A stretch of DNA of 64,000 nucleotides, taken from the NCBI GenBank assembly GCA_963677785.2, contig CAXXDH010000003.1:4030001-4094000 (forward strand). Direction: 5' to 3'. The DNA comes from G963665495 sp963677785 (GTDB taxonomy: Bacteria; Desulfobacterota; Desulfovibrionia; Desulfovibrionales; Desulfovibrionaceae). Shown here piece after piece: positions 52,315 to 61,915 of this stretch. The notes under the pieces were generated by a model. The model saw only the letters and a list, made by a program, of their open reading frames with translations, ran no database searches and was not told the origin of the DNA. Numbering within the stretch: the first letter of the stretch is position 1; each line of letters opens with the position of its first letter. Both the position numbers and the translations under genes were made by a program.

Positions 52315-54300
52315 TTAGAAGGTTCTGGCGATTGCGGCCGCATGGTGCAGGGCGTCGAGTCCGTTGGTGGGCATGGCGTAGGCATCGCCAACCACGTATA
52401 CTTCCGAAGCGATTTTTTCCAGAAACGGACTCAACGGATCGTAGCCGCGTACTCCTGTGGCCAGCACAATGTTGTCGAATGTTCCCAGAACTCCTTCAAT
52501 GCCCGTACGTGAGACCAGAAGTTCTCCTGACGGCCTGATTTCACGTACGCTGCAATGCGTCAGAATTTCCACGCCATACCCGGCCAGGCTGCGTAACAGC
52601 CATACTTTGCGGGCTGGTTCCTCTCCGCTCCCCACGTCAGGAAGGGATTCCACGAGCGTGACCTTTTTGCCTTGTGCTCCGAGATAGTTGGCGGTTTCGC
52701 AGCCTGTTGCGCCTCCGCCGATGACCGCAACGCGCGCCCCGGTCTCGCGAGTTCCTGCCAGGACGGCATGTGCCGTCAGCACCTGCGGATAGTCCACACC
52801 GGGAATGTCGGGTATGGCGGGCACGCTGCCCGTGGCCAGCACGGCCACCTCGGGAGAAAGGGCGTTGACCAGTTCGGGTGTTACTTCGCAATCAGTCTGT
52901 ACGGTGACATTGGGGAGTTTTTCCAGTTGATTGATGCGCCACTCGATCACCCAGCTGAAATCCTGTTTTCCGGGAGGTACGGACGCCAGCGACCATTGGC
53001 CGCCCAGCTGGGAATCCTTTTCGCATAGCAAAACATCGTGCCCCCGGCGTCCGGCGATCAGCGCGCTTTCCAGACCGGCCGGCCCAGAGCCGACAACGAG
53101 GACGTTTTTTTTCTTTTCGGCCTTTTGCAGCCGCATCTGGTTTTCTTTACCGGCTTCGGGATTTTGCAGACAATTGGCAAAACCGGCCGAAATCTGCGTT
53201 CCGATGCATCCCTGAAGACAACCGATGCATTTTCGAATGTCCTCTTCGCAACCGCTGGCTGTCTTGCGCGGCCAATCAGGATCCGCAATCAAGGCCCGGC
53301 CCAAGGCAACCATATCGGCCTGGCCAGATTCAATGATGCTTGAAGCGGTGGACGGATCCAGAATACGTTGTACGCCGATCACCGGGATACCGACGTTGTC
53401 CTTGACCATGCCTATCTGGTTGCTGATGGGCGCCGGTCCGTCTTCGGCAATGGGCATCATCAGGGTCCAGACAGCGGGGGATATGCCGCGCCCGGCCGTG
53501 AGGTGCAGCGCATCCACACCCGAACGTTCGAGCGTCTGGGCGATGTCAATGGCGTCTGAGACATCAATGCCGCCGCCGGGGCCTTCGGTGACGACCATGC
53601 GAAAGATGAGGGGAAATTCCGGCCCAACCGCCCGCCGGACCTTGTCTACCACTTCCAGAGGGAAGCGCATTCTGTTGGCAAAAGTGCCGCCGTATTCGTC
53701 GGTTCGTTTGTTGAAGGTGGGCGAATAAAACTGCTGCAAGAGAAAACCCTGCGCTCCGTTGAGCTCGACCGCATCGGCTCCGGCCAGTTGCGCCCGCCTG
53801 GCCGCAGTGGCAAAGGCGTCCCCGGTCAGGCTGATGTCTTCTTTGCTCATGACTGCGGACGGCATACTGGTTTTATTCAAATCCATCCCTTGAAAACGCA
53901 TTTGATTGGGACCGAACACCCCCCCGGACGGTGATACGAGCCGTTTGCGCTTCATGTAAAAAGGAAACGCCTCCATGCCCGCATGCATCAGATGCACGGC
54001 GAGCTTTGCTCCTGCCGCATGCACGGAAGCGGCCAGCATGCGAAAACGCGGCATGTACCGGTCGTCATACAGGGAGTTCATGCCCGGCCCCACGGCGCCG
54101 TCTCTGGACACTGCCGCGACACCGGTGATGACCAGTCCGGCTCCTCCCTGGGCGATTCTGGTGTAGAAGGAGATCAGTCGGTCGGAGAGCGTATCATCCA
54201 TGTTTGCCAGTCCGGTGCCCATGGGAGCCAGGGCGATTCGGTTCTTTATTTTCAAAGGGCCTATGATTAAGGGGGCGAACAATTTTGGATAGTGGGTCAT
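52315..54300 (-). CDS. Old yellow enzyme / 2,4-dienoyl-CoA reductase-like Fe-S flavoprotein
   Basis: 661 residues, start preceded by GAGGA. The N-terminal TIM barrel (LFAPLIIGPLKIKNRIALAP, VDALHLTAGRGISPAV) binds FMN; a four-cysteine cluster motif (CIGCLQGCIGTQISAGFANC) should hold a 4Fe-4S cluster; the C-terminal part has two dinucleotide motifs, VLVVGSGPAGLESALIAGRR and VAVIGGGATGCETANYLG. This is the FadH/trimethylamine-dehydrogenase plan: NAD(P)H gives electrons through FAD and Fe-S to FMN, which reduces an enone or enoyl substrate. It is the last gene of a CMD-HdrB-OYE operon. Confidence 0.88.
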   Translation of the reverse strand: MTHYPKLFAPLIIGPLKIKNRIALAPMGTGLANMDDTLSDRLISFYTRIAQGGAGLVITGVAAVSRDGAVGPGMNSLYDDRYMPRFRMLAASVHAAGAKLAVHLMHAGMEAFPFYMKRKRLVSPSGGVFGPNQMRFQGMDLNKTSMPSAVMSKEDISLTGDAFATAARRAQLAGADAVELNGAQGFLLQQFYSPTFNKRTDEYGGTFANRMRFPLEVVDKVRRAVGPEFPLIFRMVVTEGPGGGIDVSDAIDIAQTLERSGVDALHLTAGRGISPAVWTLMMPIAEDGPAPISNQIGMVKDNVGIPVIGVQRILDPSTASSIIESGQADMVALGRALIADPDWPRKTASGCEEDIRKCIGCLQGCIGTQISAGFANCLQNPEAGKENQMRLQKAEKKKNVLVVGSGPAGLESALIAGRRGHDVLLCEKDSQLGGQWSLASVPPGKQDFSWVIEWRINQLEKLPNVTVQTDCEVTPELVNALSPEVAVLATGSVPAIPDIPGVDYPQVLTAHAVLAGTRETGARVAVIGGGATGCETANYLGAQGKKVTLVESLPDVGSGEEPARKVWLLRSLAGYGVEILTHCSVREIRPSGELLVSRTGIEGVLGTFDNIVLATGVRGYDPLSPFLEKIASEVYVVGDAYAMPTNGLDALHHAAAIARTF

Positions 54301-54330
54301 GGAATCCTCGTCAATTGAGTTGCGGGACTG

Positions 54331-55179
54331 CTACAGGAACAGCAATCCCATGGGCGGTTTTTCTCCGTACAATACGAGGCTTGCCAGGCCTTCCGCCTGC
54401 AGGGGGGTAAGCCCGTGTTCCAGAGCCGTCGGGGCGAGCGCCGCGTAACAATAGGGACAAAGGGTCACAAGGTAGGCGGCTCCGGCCTGTTTTGCGTCAA
54501 GAATGTTTTGTGCTATCAGGTTGTCGCTGACGTCGGCGTCCGCGGCACTGTCTCCGCTGAACAAGCCGAAATAACCACGCGCTCCGCAACAAAGACGCTT
54601 GTCCCGGTCATATTTTCGCTCCACGCGGGTCAGTCCGCATAAAGTCAGCAGCCTGTCTATTTTTGGGTTTCTGTCCGGGCCCGTATTGCACGAGCAGGGC
54701 AGCTGAACGGCCGCTTTGTCCTGCAGCAGGTGCAATTTGTCCGTGTTTGCTGCGAGTTTGCTGTTCAGCCAGTCCAGCAGGGATACCGGCTGAAAACATA
54801 AGGACATTCCCAATGCCTGGGCCTGTTCCAGACCGCACAGGCTTTCATCGTGATAAAAAATGATTTCCTCGGTGGGCAGGGAGTTGAGATTCTTCACGGC
54901 TCGTTCCAGGGACGCTTGCGCGTCCGCCAGCAGGTAACCGTGGATGAGTCCGTGCCCCAGGGAATAGGCGCCGCCTCCGACCAGGTTGGCATCGGCAAAG
55001 AGCGGATTGGTGTGCAACAATTCCGTATTGGTACGTTCCATGATGCCCATGCAAATCCAGGGGGCTTTGTAGGTGGTTTTCCGGATATAGTTCCGGGCTC
55101 CGTTGAGGAAAAAATTTTTTACAAAAATATCGATGTGCGTTTGCTTGCCAATTTGCAAGTTGCAGTGCGGGTTTGTCAT
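54331..55179 (-). CDS. HdrB-like Fe-S protein with CCG domain
   Basis: 282 residues from an ATG preceded by AAGGAGG; an in-frame extension that overlaps the CMD gene is rejected. Cysteine-rich CCG-type motifs are visible: LPCSCNT, RLCCGARGYFGL and TLCPYCYAAL. They resemble the cluster-binding segments of heterodisulfide reductase subunit B and GlpC-type proteins. An N-terminal cysteine pair (ICMGIMERT, HCNL) is looser. No HdrA or HdrC is present, so it probably passes electrons to or from the adjacent OYE-like flavoprotein, as an inference. 30 bases separate it from that gene. Confidence 0.72.
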   Translation of the reverse strand: MTNPHCNLQIGKQTHIDIFVKNFFLNGARNYIRKTTYKAPWICMGIMERTNTELLHTNPLFADANLVGGGAYSLGHGLIHGYLLADAQASLERAVKNLNSLPTEEIIFYHDESLCGLEQAQALGMSLCFQPVSLLDWLNSKLAANTDKLHLLQDKAAVQLPCSCNTGPDRNPKIDRLLTLCGLTRVERKYDRDKRLCCGARGYFGLFSGDSAADADVSDNLIAQNILDAKQAGAAYLVTLCPYCYAALAPTALEHGLTPLQAEGLASLVLYGEKPPMGLLFL

Positions 55180-55198
55180 TGAGACCTCCTTGGGGCTG

Positions 55199-55561
55199 TC
55201 ATTCAGCTTTGACCGCTTCCGGGAACAGCCCTTTTTCCTCCATGAGTTTGAAAACACGCCAGGCGCCGCCCATGGCGGATGTTCCGCACATGGACAAAGT
55301 GACGCCCACTGCCTCAAGAATTTCATCTTTGCCGGCGCCCGCAGCGATGGCAGCCTGCAGATGGCCAATGGTGCAGGGCTGACAATGATCCTTGATGCCC
55401 AGGCAAACCGCCATGAGATGTTTTTCCTTTGAGCCGAGCGCTCCTGGTTGAAAGGCGTTTTCCAATGCCAGGAGGGTATGTTTCCAGACGGGGAGCTCTT
55501 CATTGTCGTACTGCTTTCTGAGGGACAAAAAGTCCTCGAGCCAGGGACCTTGCTGTTCCAT
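55199..55561 (-). CDS. Carboxymuconolactone decarboxylase (AhpD-like) family protein
   Basis: 120 residues, start preceded by GGAGAT. The alpha-helical CMD fold is recognised by LGSKEKHLMAVCLGIKDHCQ and the redox-type CXXC in DHCQPCTIGHLQAAI, followed by GAGKDEILEAVGVTLSMCG. Members with CXXC act as AhpD-like disulfide reductases or peroxidases. It heads an operon with the HdrB-like and OYE-like genes, suggesting a shared thiol/flavin redox pathway. Confidence 0.85.
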   Translation of the reverse strand: MEQQGPWLEDFLSLRKQYDNEELPVWKHTLLALENAFQPGALGSKEKHLMAVCLGIKDHCQPCTIGHLQAAIAAGAGKDEILEAVGVTLSMCGTSAMGGAWRVFKLMEEKGLFPEAVKAE

Positions 55562-55727
55562 GGAAATCTCCGTATTTGCAGTTTAGTTAAGGTTCTTAAT
55601 TGTGTGTCGCATAGCGAGCTCGTATTTATCTGTGAAGTTCAAGCTCAATTGGAAGTTATAGTACAGAAGCTTAACTATATGGTCAAGACAAAAAATTCTT
55701 TCTTGAAGTGCGGACTGTCAGGCTTTG

Positions 55728-56228
55728 TTATGCGGAATGACGGCCAACTTCCTGCTTCCACTCGTTAACGAGCTCGCGGACGTGCGATTTGAGAGGCGAG
55801 TTTTCTTTGTAGTGCTCGGCGAAAACATGCAGCCGGGTGCCCCCGCGCGGAGAAAAGATGCCTTTGACCCGCAGCCAGAGCGGATCCAGGGCCTGGGTGA
55901 AATCGTCGAGCATCTGGTTGGTCACGGTTTCCATAAAGGTCCGGTGATTGCGGTAGGCGAACATATAGAGCTTGAAGCTTTTGGATTCGACGATACGCGT
56001 ATCTGGTACGTATTCGAGGATGATGGTGGCGAAATCGGGCTGTCCGGTGACCGGGCATAGCGAGGTGAATTCCGGAAATTCGATACTGACCATATAGGGC
56101 CGGCCAGGGTAGTTGTTGGGGAAAACCTCCAGGATGGACACGTCCGGAGCTTCAAATTCATAGCCTTGTCTGGTTTTTCCAAGTGCTTGAAGATGATCTG
56201 TTTTATCCTGGCTTTTTGAGTTGGGCAT
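55728..56228 (-). CDS. queF: NADPH-dependent 7-cyano-7-deazaguanine reductase (QueF)
   Basis: 166 residues, the short unimodular type. It reduces preQ0 to preQ1 in queuosine synthesis. The catalytic cysteine lies in EFTSLCPVTGQPDFATI, the NADPH motif is ESKSFKLYMFAYRNHRTFME (with the conserved E-S-K-S-x-K-L-Y pattern), and RGGTRLHVFAEHYKENS is near the end. It diverges from queC across 115 bases, which must hold both promoters. No preQ1-type riboswitch is recognisable there. Confidence 0.95.
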   Translation of the reverse strand: MPNSKSQDKTDHLQALGKTRQGYEFEAPDVSILEVFPNNYPGRPYMVSIEFPEFTSLCPVTGQPDFATIILEYVPDTRIVESKSFKLYMFAYRNHRTFMETVTNQMLDDFTQALDPLWLRVKGIFSPRGGTRLHVFAEHYKENSPLKSHVRELVNEWKQEVGRHSA

Positions 56229-56343
56229 CTGCCTCTCCAGTACGAAAGGTTAATGGTAAAACAGCATTTTGACTTTATAGTCTGCCGGTGGCAAGTTCCC
56301 CGCCGTCCGGTAAGAAATATTTTTTGCGAACAAAGGAGTTCAT

Positions 56344-57048
56344 ATGGCTGCATCTTCCGCGATGGTCGTCTTTTCCGGCGGACAGGATTCCACCACCTGC
56401 CTGGCCTGGGCGCTGGAGCGTTACGAACGGGTGTATACCATCGGATTTGACTACGGTCAGCGCCACAGTGTTGAGATGGACTGCCGCCTGACCGTACGGG
56501 ATGCCGTCCGCGCGATGCGGTCTATTTGGAATCAGCGTCTCGCGGAAGACCAGGTGATCAGCATTGAGCTGTTCAAAGAGCTCGGACAAAGCGCTTTGAC
56601 CCACGATGTGGCCATAGAAATGGATCGCAACGGCTTGCCCACGACATTTGTCCCAGGGCGCAATCTGATTTTTTTGACGGCTGCGGCTGCAGCGGCGTAC
56701 CGCAAAGGCGTACGGCATCTGGTGCTGGGGGTTTGCGAAACCGACTATTCCGGCTACCCGGACTGCCGCGACGATACAGTCAAAGCCATGCAGCTGGCCC
56801 TGAATTGCGGTATGGATACGCGTTTTGTAATCCATACGCCCTTGATGTGGCTGGACAAAGCGCAAACCTGGGAGCTGGCTGCGGACCTTGGGGGCGAGGC
56901 CTTTGTGGAGCTGATTCTGGAGCATACGCACACCTGCTACAACGGGGAGCGGGACGTACGGCACGCCTGGGGCTACGGCTGCGGCCAGTGTCCGGCCTGC
57001 GAACTGCGTTCCAGGGGCTATGCAACATTTCGCGCTGCTGTCGGGTGA
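56344..57048 (+). CDS. queC: 7-cyano-7-deazaguanine synthase (QueC)
   Basis: 234 residues from an ATG with AAAGGAG upstream. It converts 7-carboxy-7-deazaguanine to preQ0 with ATP and ammonia. The PP-loop is MVVFSGGQDSTTCLAWAL, with FDYGQRHSVEMDC and the family stretch PGRNLIFLTAAAAAAYRKG. Zinc ligands are THTCYNGERDVRHAWGYGCG plus QCPAC. The gene converges on the sensor kinase with a 31-base overlap of the 3' ends. It supplies the substrate for the divergent queF. Confidence 0.96.
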   Translation: MAASSAMVVFSGGQDSTTCLAWALERYERVYTIGFDYGQRHSVEMDCRLTVRDAVRAMRSIWNQRLAEDQVISIELFKELGQSALTHDVAIEMDRNGLPTTFVPGRNLIFLTAAAAAAYRKGVRHLVLGVCETDYSGYPDCRDDTVKAMQLALNCGMDTRFVIHTPLMWLDKAQTWELAADLGGEAFVELILEHTHTCYNGERDVRHAWGYGCGQCPACELRSRGYATFRAAVG

Positions 57049-58841
57049 TCACTTTGCTCGAGGTTAGCCGCTTGCAAGGTTACATAAAAAATTGTGCCTA
57101 TGGCGTCATCTTTAGGGCATTCGATGCGGATCTCGCCGCCGAACCCGGCAATGATCTGGCGGCAGATGGCGAGTCCCAGGCCGTAATGGCCTTTTGACCC
57201 TTTGCGGCCGCTTTCAACACGGAAAAACCGCTCGAAAATGCGTTCTCGGTATACTTCCGGGATTCCGGGCCCCTGGTCTTTGACGTAGAGAATCACAGTA
57301 CCGTTTTTTCGGGTTGCCCCGACAAAGATGTTCATTCCATCCGTGCCGTAATTCACGGCGTTTTCCAGCAGATTCACCAGCACTTCGAACAACCCGGCCT
57401 TTGTCGCCTGGACAAGAACGGCCTCTTCGGAGAACTCATCAATCACGGTCATTTCCCTGGCTTCCAACGTTTGCGAGAGCGTACGTAGCGCGGCGTCCAG
57501 GGTGTCCTGAATAGAAACGGGCTCCAAAGCGTTCTGGATCTGGGCATCCAGCTTGGACAGCGCCAGCAGCTTTGCCACCAGGTTGCCCATATGGTCCGCG
57601 TTTTCCAAAATGGTGCGTAGAAATTTTTCCTCGGTTTCCTTGGGCAGGCCGGGTTGGTCGAGCAAGGTCTCGGCATATCCTTTGATACAGGTGACCGGTG
57701 TCCGGATTTCGTGCGATATGTTGGCCATGAAGTCCTGGCGGACGCGCTCGAGCCGTTTGAGCTCGGTGATGTCGTGCAGGACAATGACGATTTTGCGGAC
57801 GCCGCGCGGCGTCTGAAAAAACATGAGTATGGCATGCAGTAGTTTTTTGCCCTGGGTTTGCAGCTGGGTTTCCAGTTTGCCGGACGTCTGGGAGCTGCTT
57901 TTCATTTTGTCGGTAAGTTCCTGCAGTTCCGGCTGCATGGTGGCTTCCAGGGGTGTTTTGCCTCTAGCATTGCCCATGTCCGGATAAAAGGTTTCCAGGG
58001 CATGGTTCCAGGACTCTATTCTTCCGACTTTGTTGAGGATCATCACGCCGGAGGTAAGGCCGTTGAAAAGCGCCTCCAGCTCGCCTTTTTTTTCTTCCAG
58101 CGAGTGTATGTGCTTCTGGATTTGTTCGGCCATGGTGTTGATGGCCTCGGCCAGGGGAGTGAATTCCCTCCCGGGAGCGAGATGCAACCGGTCCTGATAG
58201 TCGCCCCTGCCTATCCGTTGGGCTACATGGGTAAAATCGCGTATGGAGCGCCCGAGCCGGCGCGACATGAAAATGCCTATGCCCGACGTGAGGCAGAAGG
58301 CCAAGGCCAGCAAGCCGAGCAGATGCGGCATGATATTCGCGTATTTGTCCTGCATCACGGAAAGGGGGATAGCGACGCGCAGCACTCCTGAGGGAATGCC
58401 CTGCGTACCGGATACGCGCATTGCCGCGTACAGCAGATATTTGTTCAGTGTCTTGGAAAAACGCTGGCTGGTGCCAGTGCCCTCAGCGAGCGCCTGGATA
58501 ATCTCCGGACGTGTAGCATGATCGTCGAGTTTTCCAAGCGACGCGTAGGGCACTTGCGAATCCGCGATGACGCGGCCCTGGTCAATGTAAGTAATACGGA
58601 ACTGCAACCGGTTGCCTATTTCCGACAACCAGTCGTCAAAGTCTTTTGCGGATTGGAATGCATCCCTCTGGCTGATGGACCAATCCAGAGATTTCAGAGC
58701 CTGCAGAGCCCGAGTGGTGGCTGCTTCGCTTATATCCTGCCGGACATACCGGCTGAGCAACAGAGCTGTGAGAAAAAAGGCCAGCAGGAGGACTCCCCAG
58801 AAGGCCACCAAAAGTTTTGTTGTGAAAGACGTATGCTTCAA
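57018..58841 (-). CDS. PhoR-like sensor histidine kinase
   Basis: 607 residues from a TTG start: an upstream ATG is followed at once by TAA and no other start fits. Membrane segments at about 8-30 and 172-192 flank a periplasmic sensor; HAMP, PAS-like (GLTSGVMILNKVGRIESWNH) and kinase domains follow. The H box is FMANISHEIRTPVTCIKGY (His377), then NLLENAVNYG, KDQGPGIP and HYGLGLAICRQI. This is the PhoR architecture. It is divergent from a PiT phosphate transporter, which supports a phosphate role, but no PhoB is encoded nearby. Confidence 0.85.
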   Translation of the reverse strand: MKHTSFTTKLLVAFWGVLLLAFFLTALLLSRYVRQDISEAATTRALQALKSLDWSISQRDAFQSAKDFDDWLSEIGNRLQFRITYIDQGRVIADSQVPYASLGKLDDHATRPEIIQALAEGTGTSQRFSKTLNKYLLYAAMRVSGTQGIPSGVLRVAIPLSVMQDKYANIMPHLLGLLALAFCLTSGIGIFMSRRLGRSIRDFTHVAQRIGRGDYQDRLHLAPGREFTPLAEAINTMAEQIQKHIHSLEEKKGELEALFNGLTSGVMILNKVGRIESWNHALETFYPDMGNARGKTPLEATMQPELQELTDKMKSSSQTSGKLETQLQTQGKKLLHAILMFFQTPRGVRKIVIVLHDITELKRLERVRQDFMANISHEIRTPVTCIKGYAETLLDQPGLPKETEEKFLRTILENADHMGNLVAKLLALSKLDAQIQNALEPVSIQDTLDAALRTLSQTLEAREMTVIDEFSEEAVLVQATKAGLFEVLVNLLENAVNYGTDGMNIFVGATRKNGTVILYVKDQGPGIPEVYRERIFERFFRVESGRKGSKGHYGLGLAICRQIIAGFGGEIRIECPKDDAIGTIFYVTLQAANLEQSDHPTAARNVA

Positions 58842-59025
58842 GCCGGTTTACATCCAATTAGATTGTTGTGAAGTAATAGAACAATTTATTGCCTTTAGTG
58901 TCGATGCAACGTATGTAGTCCCTTTCCAATGAAAACTCAATCGGCAAAACAGGTTGCTACCTCAGGCCCAAGGTTCCTGCAAGTGTTGTTGCCCTCAACC
59001 GCATGAAGACGCAGCAGAGTGTTCC

Positions 59026-60261
59026 ATGACAATTTATGATTGGTTTCTGATCCTGTCATTATTCGCCGGTTTTATGATGGCTTTCAATCTGGGCGCCAAC
59101 GACGTGGCCAATTCCATGGCTTCGGCCGTGGGAGCCAAAGCCATCACCGTCCGGCAGGCCGTGATAATAGCAGGGGGGTTGAATTTTCTCGGTGCCGTTT
59201 TTTTGGGGTCCAATGTAACGGCTACCATCAAGAAAGGCATTATTGATCCGGCCATGATCACGGATCCTAATATAATGATGATCGGCATGTTCGCAGCCTT
59301 GCTTTCGGCAGGCGTGTGGGTGCTGATAGCCACGTTGACGGCGCTGCCCGTATCTTCGACCCATTCCATCGTCGGCAGTTTGCTTGGCTTTGGATTTGTG
59401 GCCGGAGGTCCCGGCGTGGTGCATTGGGTAAAAATGGGCGGTATCGTGTTATCCTGGATAATCTCCCCTTTTGTGGGGGCGATTATCGCCTATCTGGTTT
59501 TTACGCACATCCGACGACATATTCTTAGCCGCAAGCAGATACTCGCACAAATCAAGAAATGGGCTCCACTCTGGATGGCCTTGACGATGGCTTTGATCGG
59601 ACTATCCTTTTTTTACAAAACTCCATTCGGAAAAAAATTGGGGCTGGATTGGAAAGAACGTTTGGTTCTCCTGGGCGCGGGCTGTCTGCTGGTCTGGTAC
59701 ATTGGCTCGCTCTGGATAGGCAGAATGATAGGAAATTTGCAGGATAACACCGAAAGCGTTGAACTGGTCTATCGGAAAATGCAGGTGGGAACATCCTGTT
59801 ATGTGGCCATTTCCCAAGGGGCGAACGACGTGGCCAATGCCATTGGTCCTGTGGCTGCCATTTACATCATTGCCAGGGAGCATGTTTTTGTCGACCAGGC
59901 TGGTATTCCTTTTTTTCTTTTGGTATTGGGCGGAGTGGGCATCGCGACGGGAACGGCTCTGCTCGGCTACAGAGTGATGTCCACTGTAGGTGAAAAAATC
60001 ACCTATCTTTCCAACACGCGTGGTTTTGCCGTGGATTTTGGCGCAGCGACCACCGTTCTTGCCGCATCGAACCTGGGCTTGCCCGTATCCACCACGCACG
60101 CGGCCGTGGGGTCAGTTGTCGGTGTGGGCATGGCCGGCGGTTTCAAAGCCGTGGATTTTCGTGTTTTGGGAAAAATTGTCGTGTACTGGGTACTGACGGT
60201 GCCGATAGCCGCCTTTACAGCGATCATTTTTTTCGAAATTTTGAAATGGACTTTGCTTTAG
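59026..60261 (+). CDS. PiT-family inorganic phosphate transporter
   Basis: 411 residues from ATG 59026; an in-frame upstream extension is rejected. Two family repeats are evident: FMMAFNLGANDVANSMASAV and SQGANDVANAIGPVAA, and the paired VSSTHSIVGSLLGFG and VSTTHAAVGSVVGVG, which mark the inverted-repeat PiT fold. It carries metal-phosphate with cation symport across the inner membrane. The DUF47 gene follows by 39 bases, the standard partner arrangement. Start ribosome site is weak (AGAGTGTTCC). Confidence 0.93.
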   Translation: MTIYDWFLILSLFAGFMMAFNLGANDVANSMASAVGAKAITVRQAVIIAGGLNFLGAVFLGSNVTATIKKGIIDPAMITDPNIMMIGMFAALLSAGVWVLIATLTALPVSSTHSIVGSLLGFGFVAGGPGVVHWVKMGGIVLSWIISPFVGAIIAYLVFTHIRRHILSRKQILAQIKKWAPLWMALTMALIGLSFFYKTPFGKKLGLDWKERLVLLGAGCLLVWYIGSLWIGRMIGNLQDNTESVELVYRKMQVGTSCYVAISQGANDVANAIGPVAAIYIIAREHVFVDQAGIPFFLLVLGGVGIATGTALLGYRVMSTVGEKITYLSNTRGFAVDFGAATTVLAASNLGLPVSTTHAAVGSVVGVGMAGGFKAVDFRVLGKIVVYWVLTVPIAAFTAIIFFEILKWTLL

Positions 60262-60300
60262 TATCTCAGTAACTTACTATCCTACTGATACGAGGGAATT

Positions 60301-60978
60301 ATGTTTTTGCGCATGCCGTTTTTCGGGCTGATCGCCCAGAAATCCCCCATGGAAGGTCTCTCCGAGCATTATCGCAAAATCGCAGAGGGCATGACGCTCA
60401 TTGAAGAGGCCTTGGAGTGTTATCTTGCCGGTGGTACGGAATGTACGGAATTTGCCGAACTGATAAGCCGGGTCGAGGCCCTGGAAGACGAAGCCGACAA
60501 GATCAAACGCAAGATACGCAACCACTTGCCCAGAGGCCTGTTCATGCCAGTGGATAAGACTTTGTTTTTCAATTATACGCGCAGTCAGGACAATATTCTT
60601 GATGACGGACAGGAGGCATTGAACTGGTTATACATGCGTTCTATTTCTGTTCCCGATGCCGTCAGCAAACGTCTTGCGCAGTTTGTGCCGGAAGTCATGA
60701 AAACCGTGCAGATGTTGGGGCAGGCTTTGGACAGCACCATTGATTTACTCAACGGCAAGCATTTTGACCGTGAACGTACAAAAAGTTGTTTCAGAGATCT
60801 GCGAACGCAGCATAAACTCGTATTTCGGAAGAAAAACGAGTTGCTGGGTTTTGTTTACAACCTGGAATCGGACTTTAAGGATTTGTACCAGCTGATTCAC
60901 TTTGTCAATTGCCTGAACAGCATGAGCCACAATTCCGAATTTTGCGGGGACATGCTGCGCGCCATGATCGCCCGTTGA
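60301..60978 (+). CDS. DUF47 PhoU-like protein (TIGR00153 family)
   Basis: 225 residues from an ATG with GAGGGAAT upstream. Long helices typical of PhoU-like bundles are present, with the family's acidic cluster EALEDEADKIKRKIRNHLP and LFFNYTRSQDNILDDGQEAL. DUF47 proteins partner PiT transporters and modulate phosphate uptake. It is co-transcribed with the PiT gene and is followed by a strong terminator. Confidence 0.9.
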   Translation: MFLRMPFFGLIAQKSPMEGLSEHYRKIAEGMTLIEEALECYLAGGTECTEFAELISRVEALEDEADKIKRKIRNHLPRGLFMPVDKTLFFNYTRSQDNILDDGQEALNWLYMRSISVPDAVSKRLAQFVPEVMKTVQMLGQALDSTIDLLNGKHFDRERTKSCFRDLRTQHKLVFRKKNELLGFVYNLESDFKDLYQLIHFVNCLNSMSHNSEFCGDMLRAMIAR

Positions 60979-61351
60979 CCAACCAACGTATTCAATTCTT
61001 TGTTTTCGAGCAGAAAATGGGGGCTGCACCTTTTCAGGTACACCCCCCATTTTGTTCAATGTGCAGTGCACCAGCTACGCGTGCCGTAGCTTAGGTAGAT
61101 TGTATGGAACAAATCATCTTTGGTTTTCGAAAAATACGTTTAGCATATCTGCTGCGTCGGGATGTTCCTGCTTTTCACACATTGAGCTGACCGATTTTTT
61201 TCGTATGCGATAAATTTTACTCGTAGACTATCCGGGATACCGAAAACTGAAATTTTTGGATCATCATTCTCTTTTGTGTTAGGCTCAGTACGCCTGCAAG
61301 GTAGTGCCCTTTCCTGCATAATCCAACACCTTGCGCAAGGCTCAAGCATGT
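60979..61351. other. Intergenic region after the phosphate genes
   Basis: 373 bases with a terminator at 61014-61053 (AAAATGGGGG / CCCCCCATTTT, loop about 20 bases) that can act in both directions. I see no convincing gene or repeat in the remaining part. Confidence 0.5.
61014..61053 (+). terminator. Bidirectional-type terminator
   Basis: Arms AAAATGGGGG (61014-61023) and CCCCCCATTTT (61043-61053) with A-run and T-run ends, 36 bases after the DUF47 stop. Confidence 0.8.
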
Positions 61352-61915
61352 ATGAAACACCGTAGTTTAATCACCTGCACGATAAAAGTCGCCTGGTCGG
61401 GATTTCCAGATGTGTTGTCCGTAATCGCGCCCATTGGACGGGCATCATTCAGAATTTTTTCCTATGCCCTCGTGATTGTCAATCTGCTCAGCTTCGGAAC
61501 TTTTCTCTATGCTATCGCCCCGTACACCTCATACTTTTTTTTTAATGACTGGCGATTCTGGAGATATATCAAATATTATCACAAGTATTTCTTTTATTCC
61601 GCTTCGTACATCTTTGCGCTTTTGACCAGGCAAAAAGAACTGATAAAGGATGTGCTGCCTCTGACGTCTCCGGCCATGGATGGCCCGGATCCGGATCGAT
61701 TCCGACTGGTCAAGGACTGGAATTATCCTCCCGATTCCTGCGGAGCATGCAACCGTTGCTGTACATTTGTGGTTCCCTGTTGTTTTCTCGATAAAACCAA
61801 CAGATGCATATGCTATGGCAGTCTTTTTTGGAGGTATTTCAATTGCGGCAGGTTCCCTTCTTCAGAGGAACTCATAGCGTATTGCGGGTGCGGGAAATTC
61901 GAGGCCAGGGACTGA
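61352..61915 (+). CDS. Membrane protein with a cysteine-rich, YkgJ-like metal-binding tail
   Basis: 187 residues from ATG 61352. A hydrophobic stretch at about 38-62 (VIVNLLSFGTFLYAIAPYTS) suggests one or two membrane spans. The C-terminal half has SCGACNRCCTFVVPCCFLD, then CICYGSLFWRYFNCGRFPSS and AYCGCGKFE: about eleven cysteines in the pattern of the CxxCxxCC metal-chelating family (YkgJ). It may bind zinc or iron-sulfur. The function is unknown. It is separated from the CPBP gene by 212 bases on the same strand. Confidence 0.6.
   Translation: MKHRSLITCTIKVAWSGFPDVLSVIAPIGRASFRIFSYALVIVNLLSFGTFLYAIAPYTSYFFFNDWRFWRYIKYYHKYFFYSASYIFALLTRQKELIKDVLPLTSPAMDGPDPDRFRLVKDWNYPPDSCGACNRCCTFVVPCCFLDKTNRCICYGSLFWRYFNCGRFPSSEELIAYCGCGKFEARD

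Noticed and set aside
56229..56343. Possible preQ1 riboswitch upstream of queF or queC
   Set aside because: A CCGG/CCGG-type hairpin is visible, but there is no compact preQ1 aptamer pattern and the A-rich tail is lacking.
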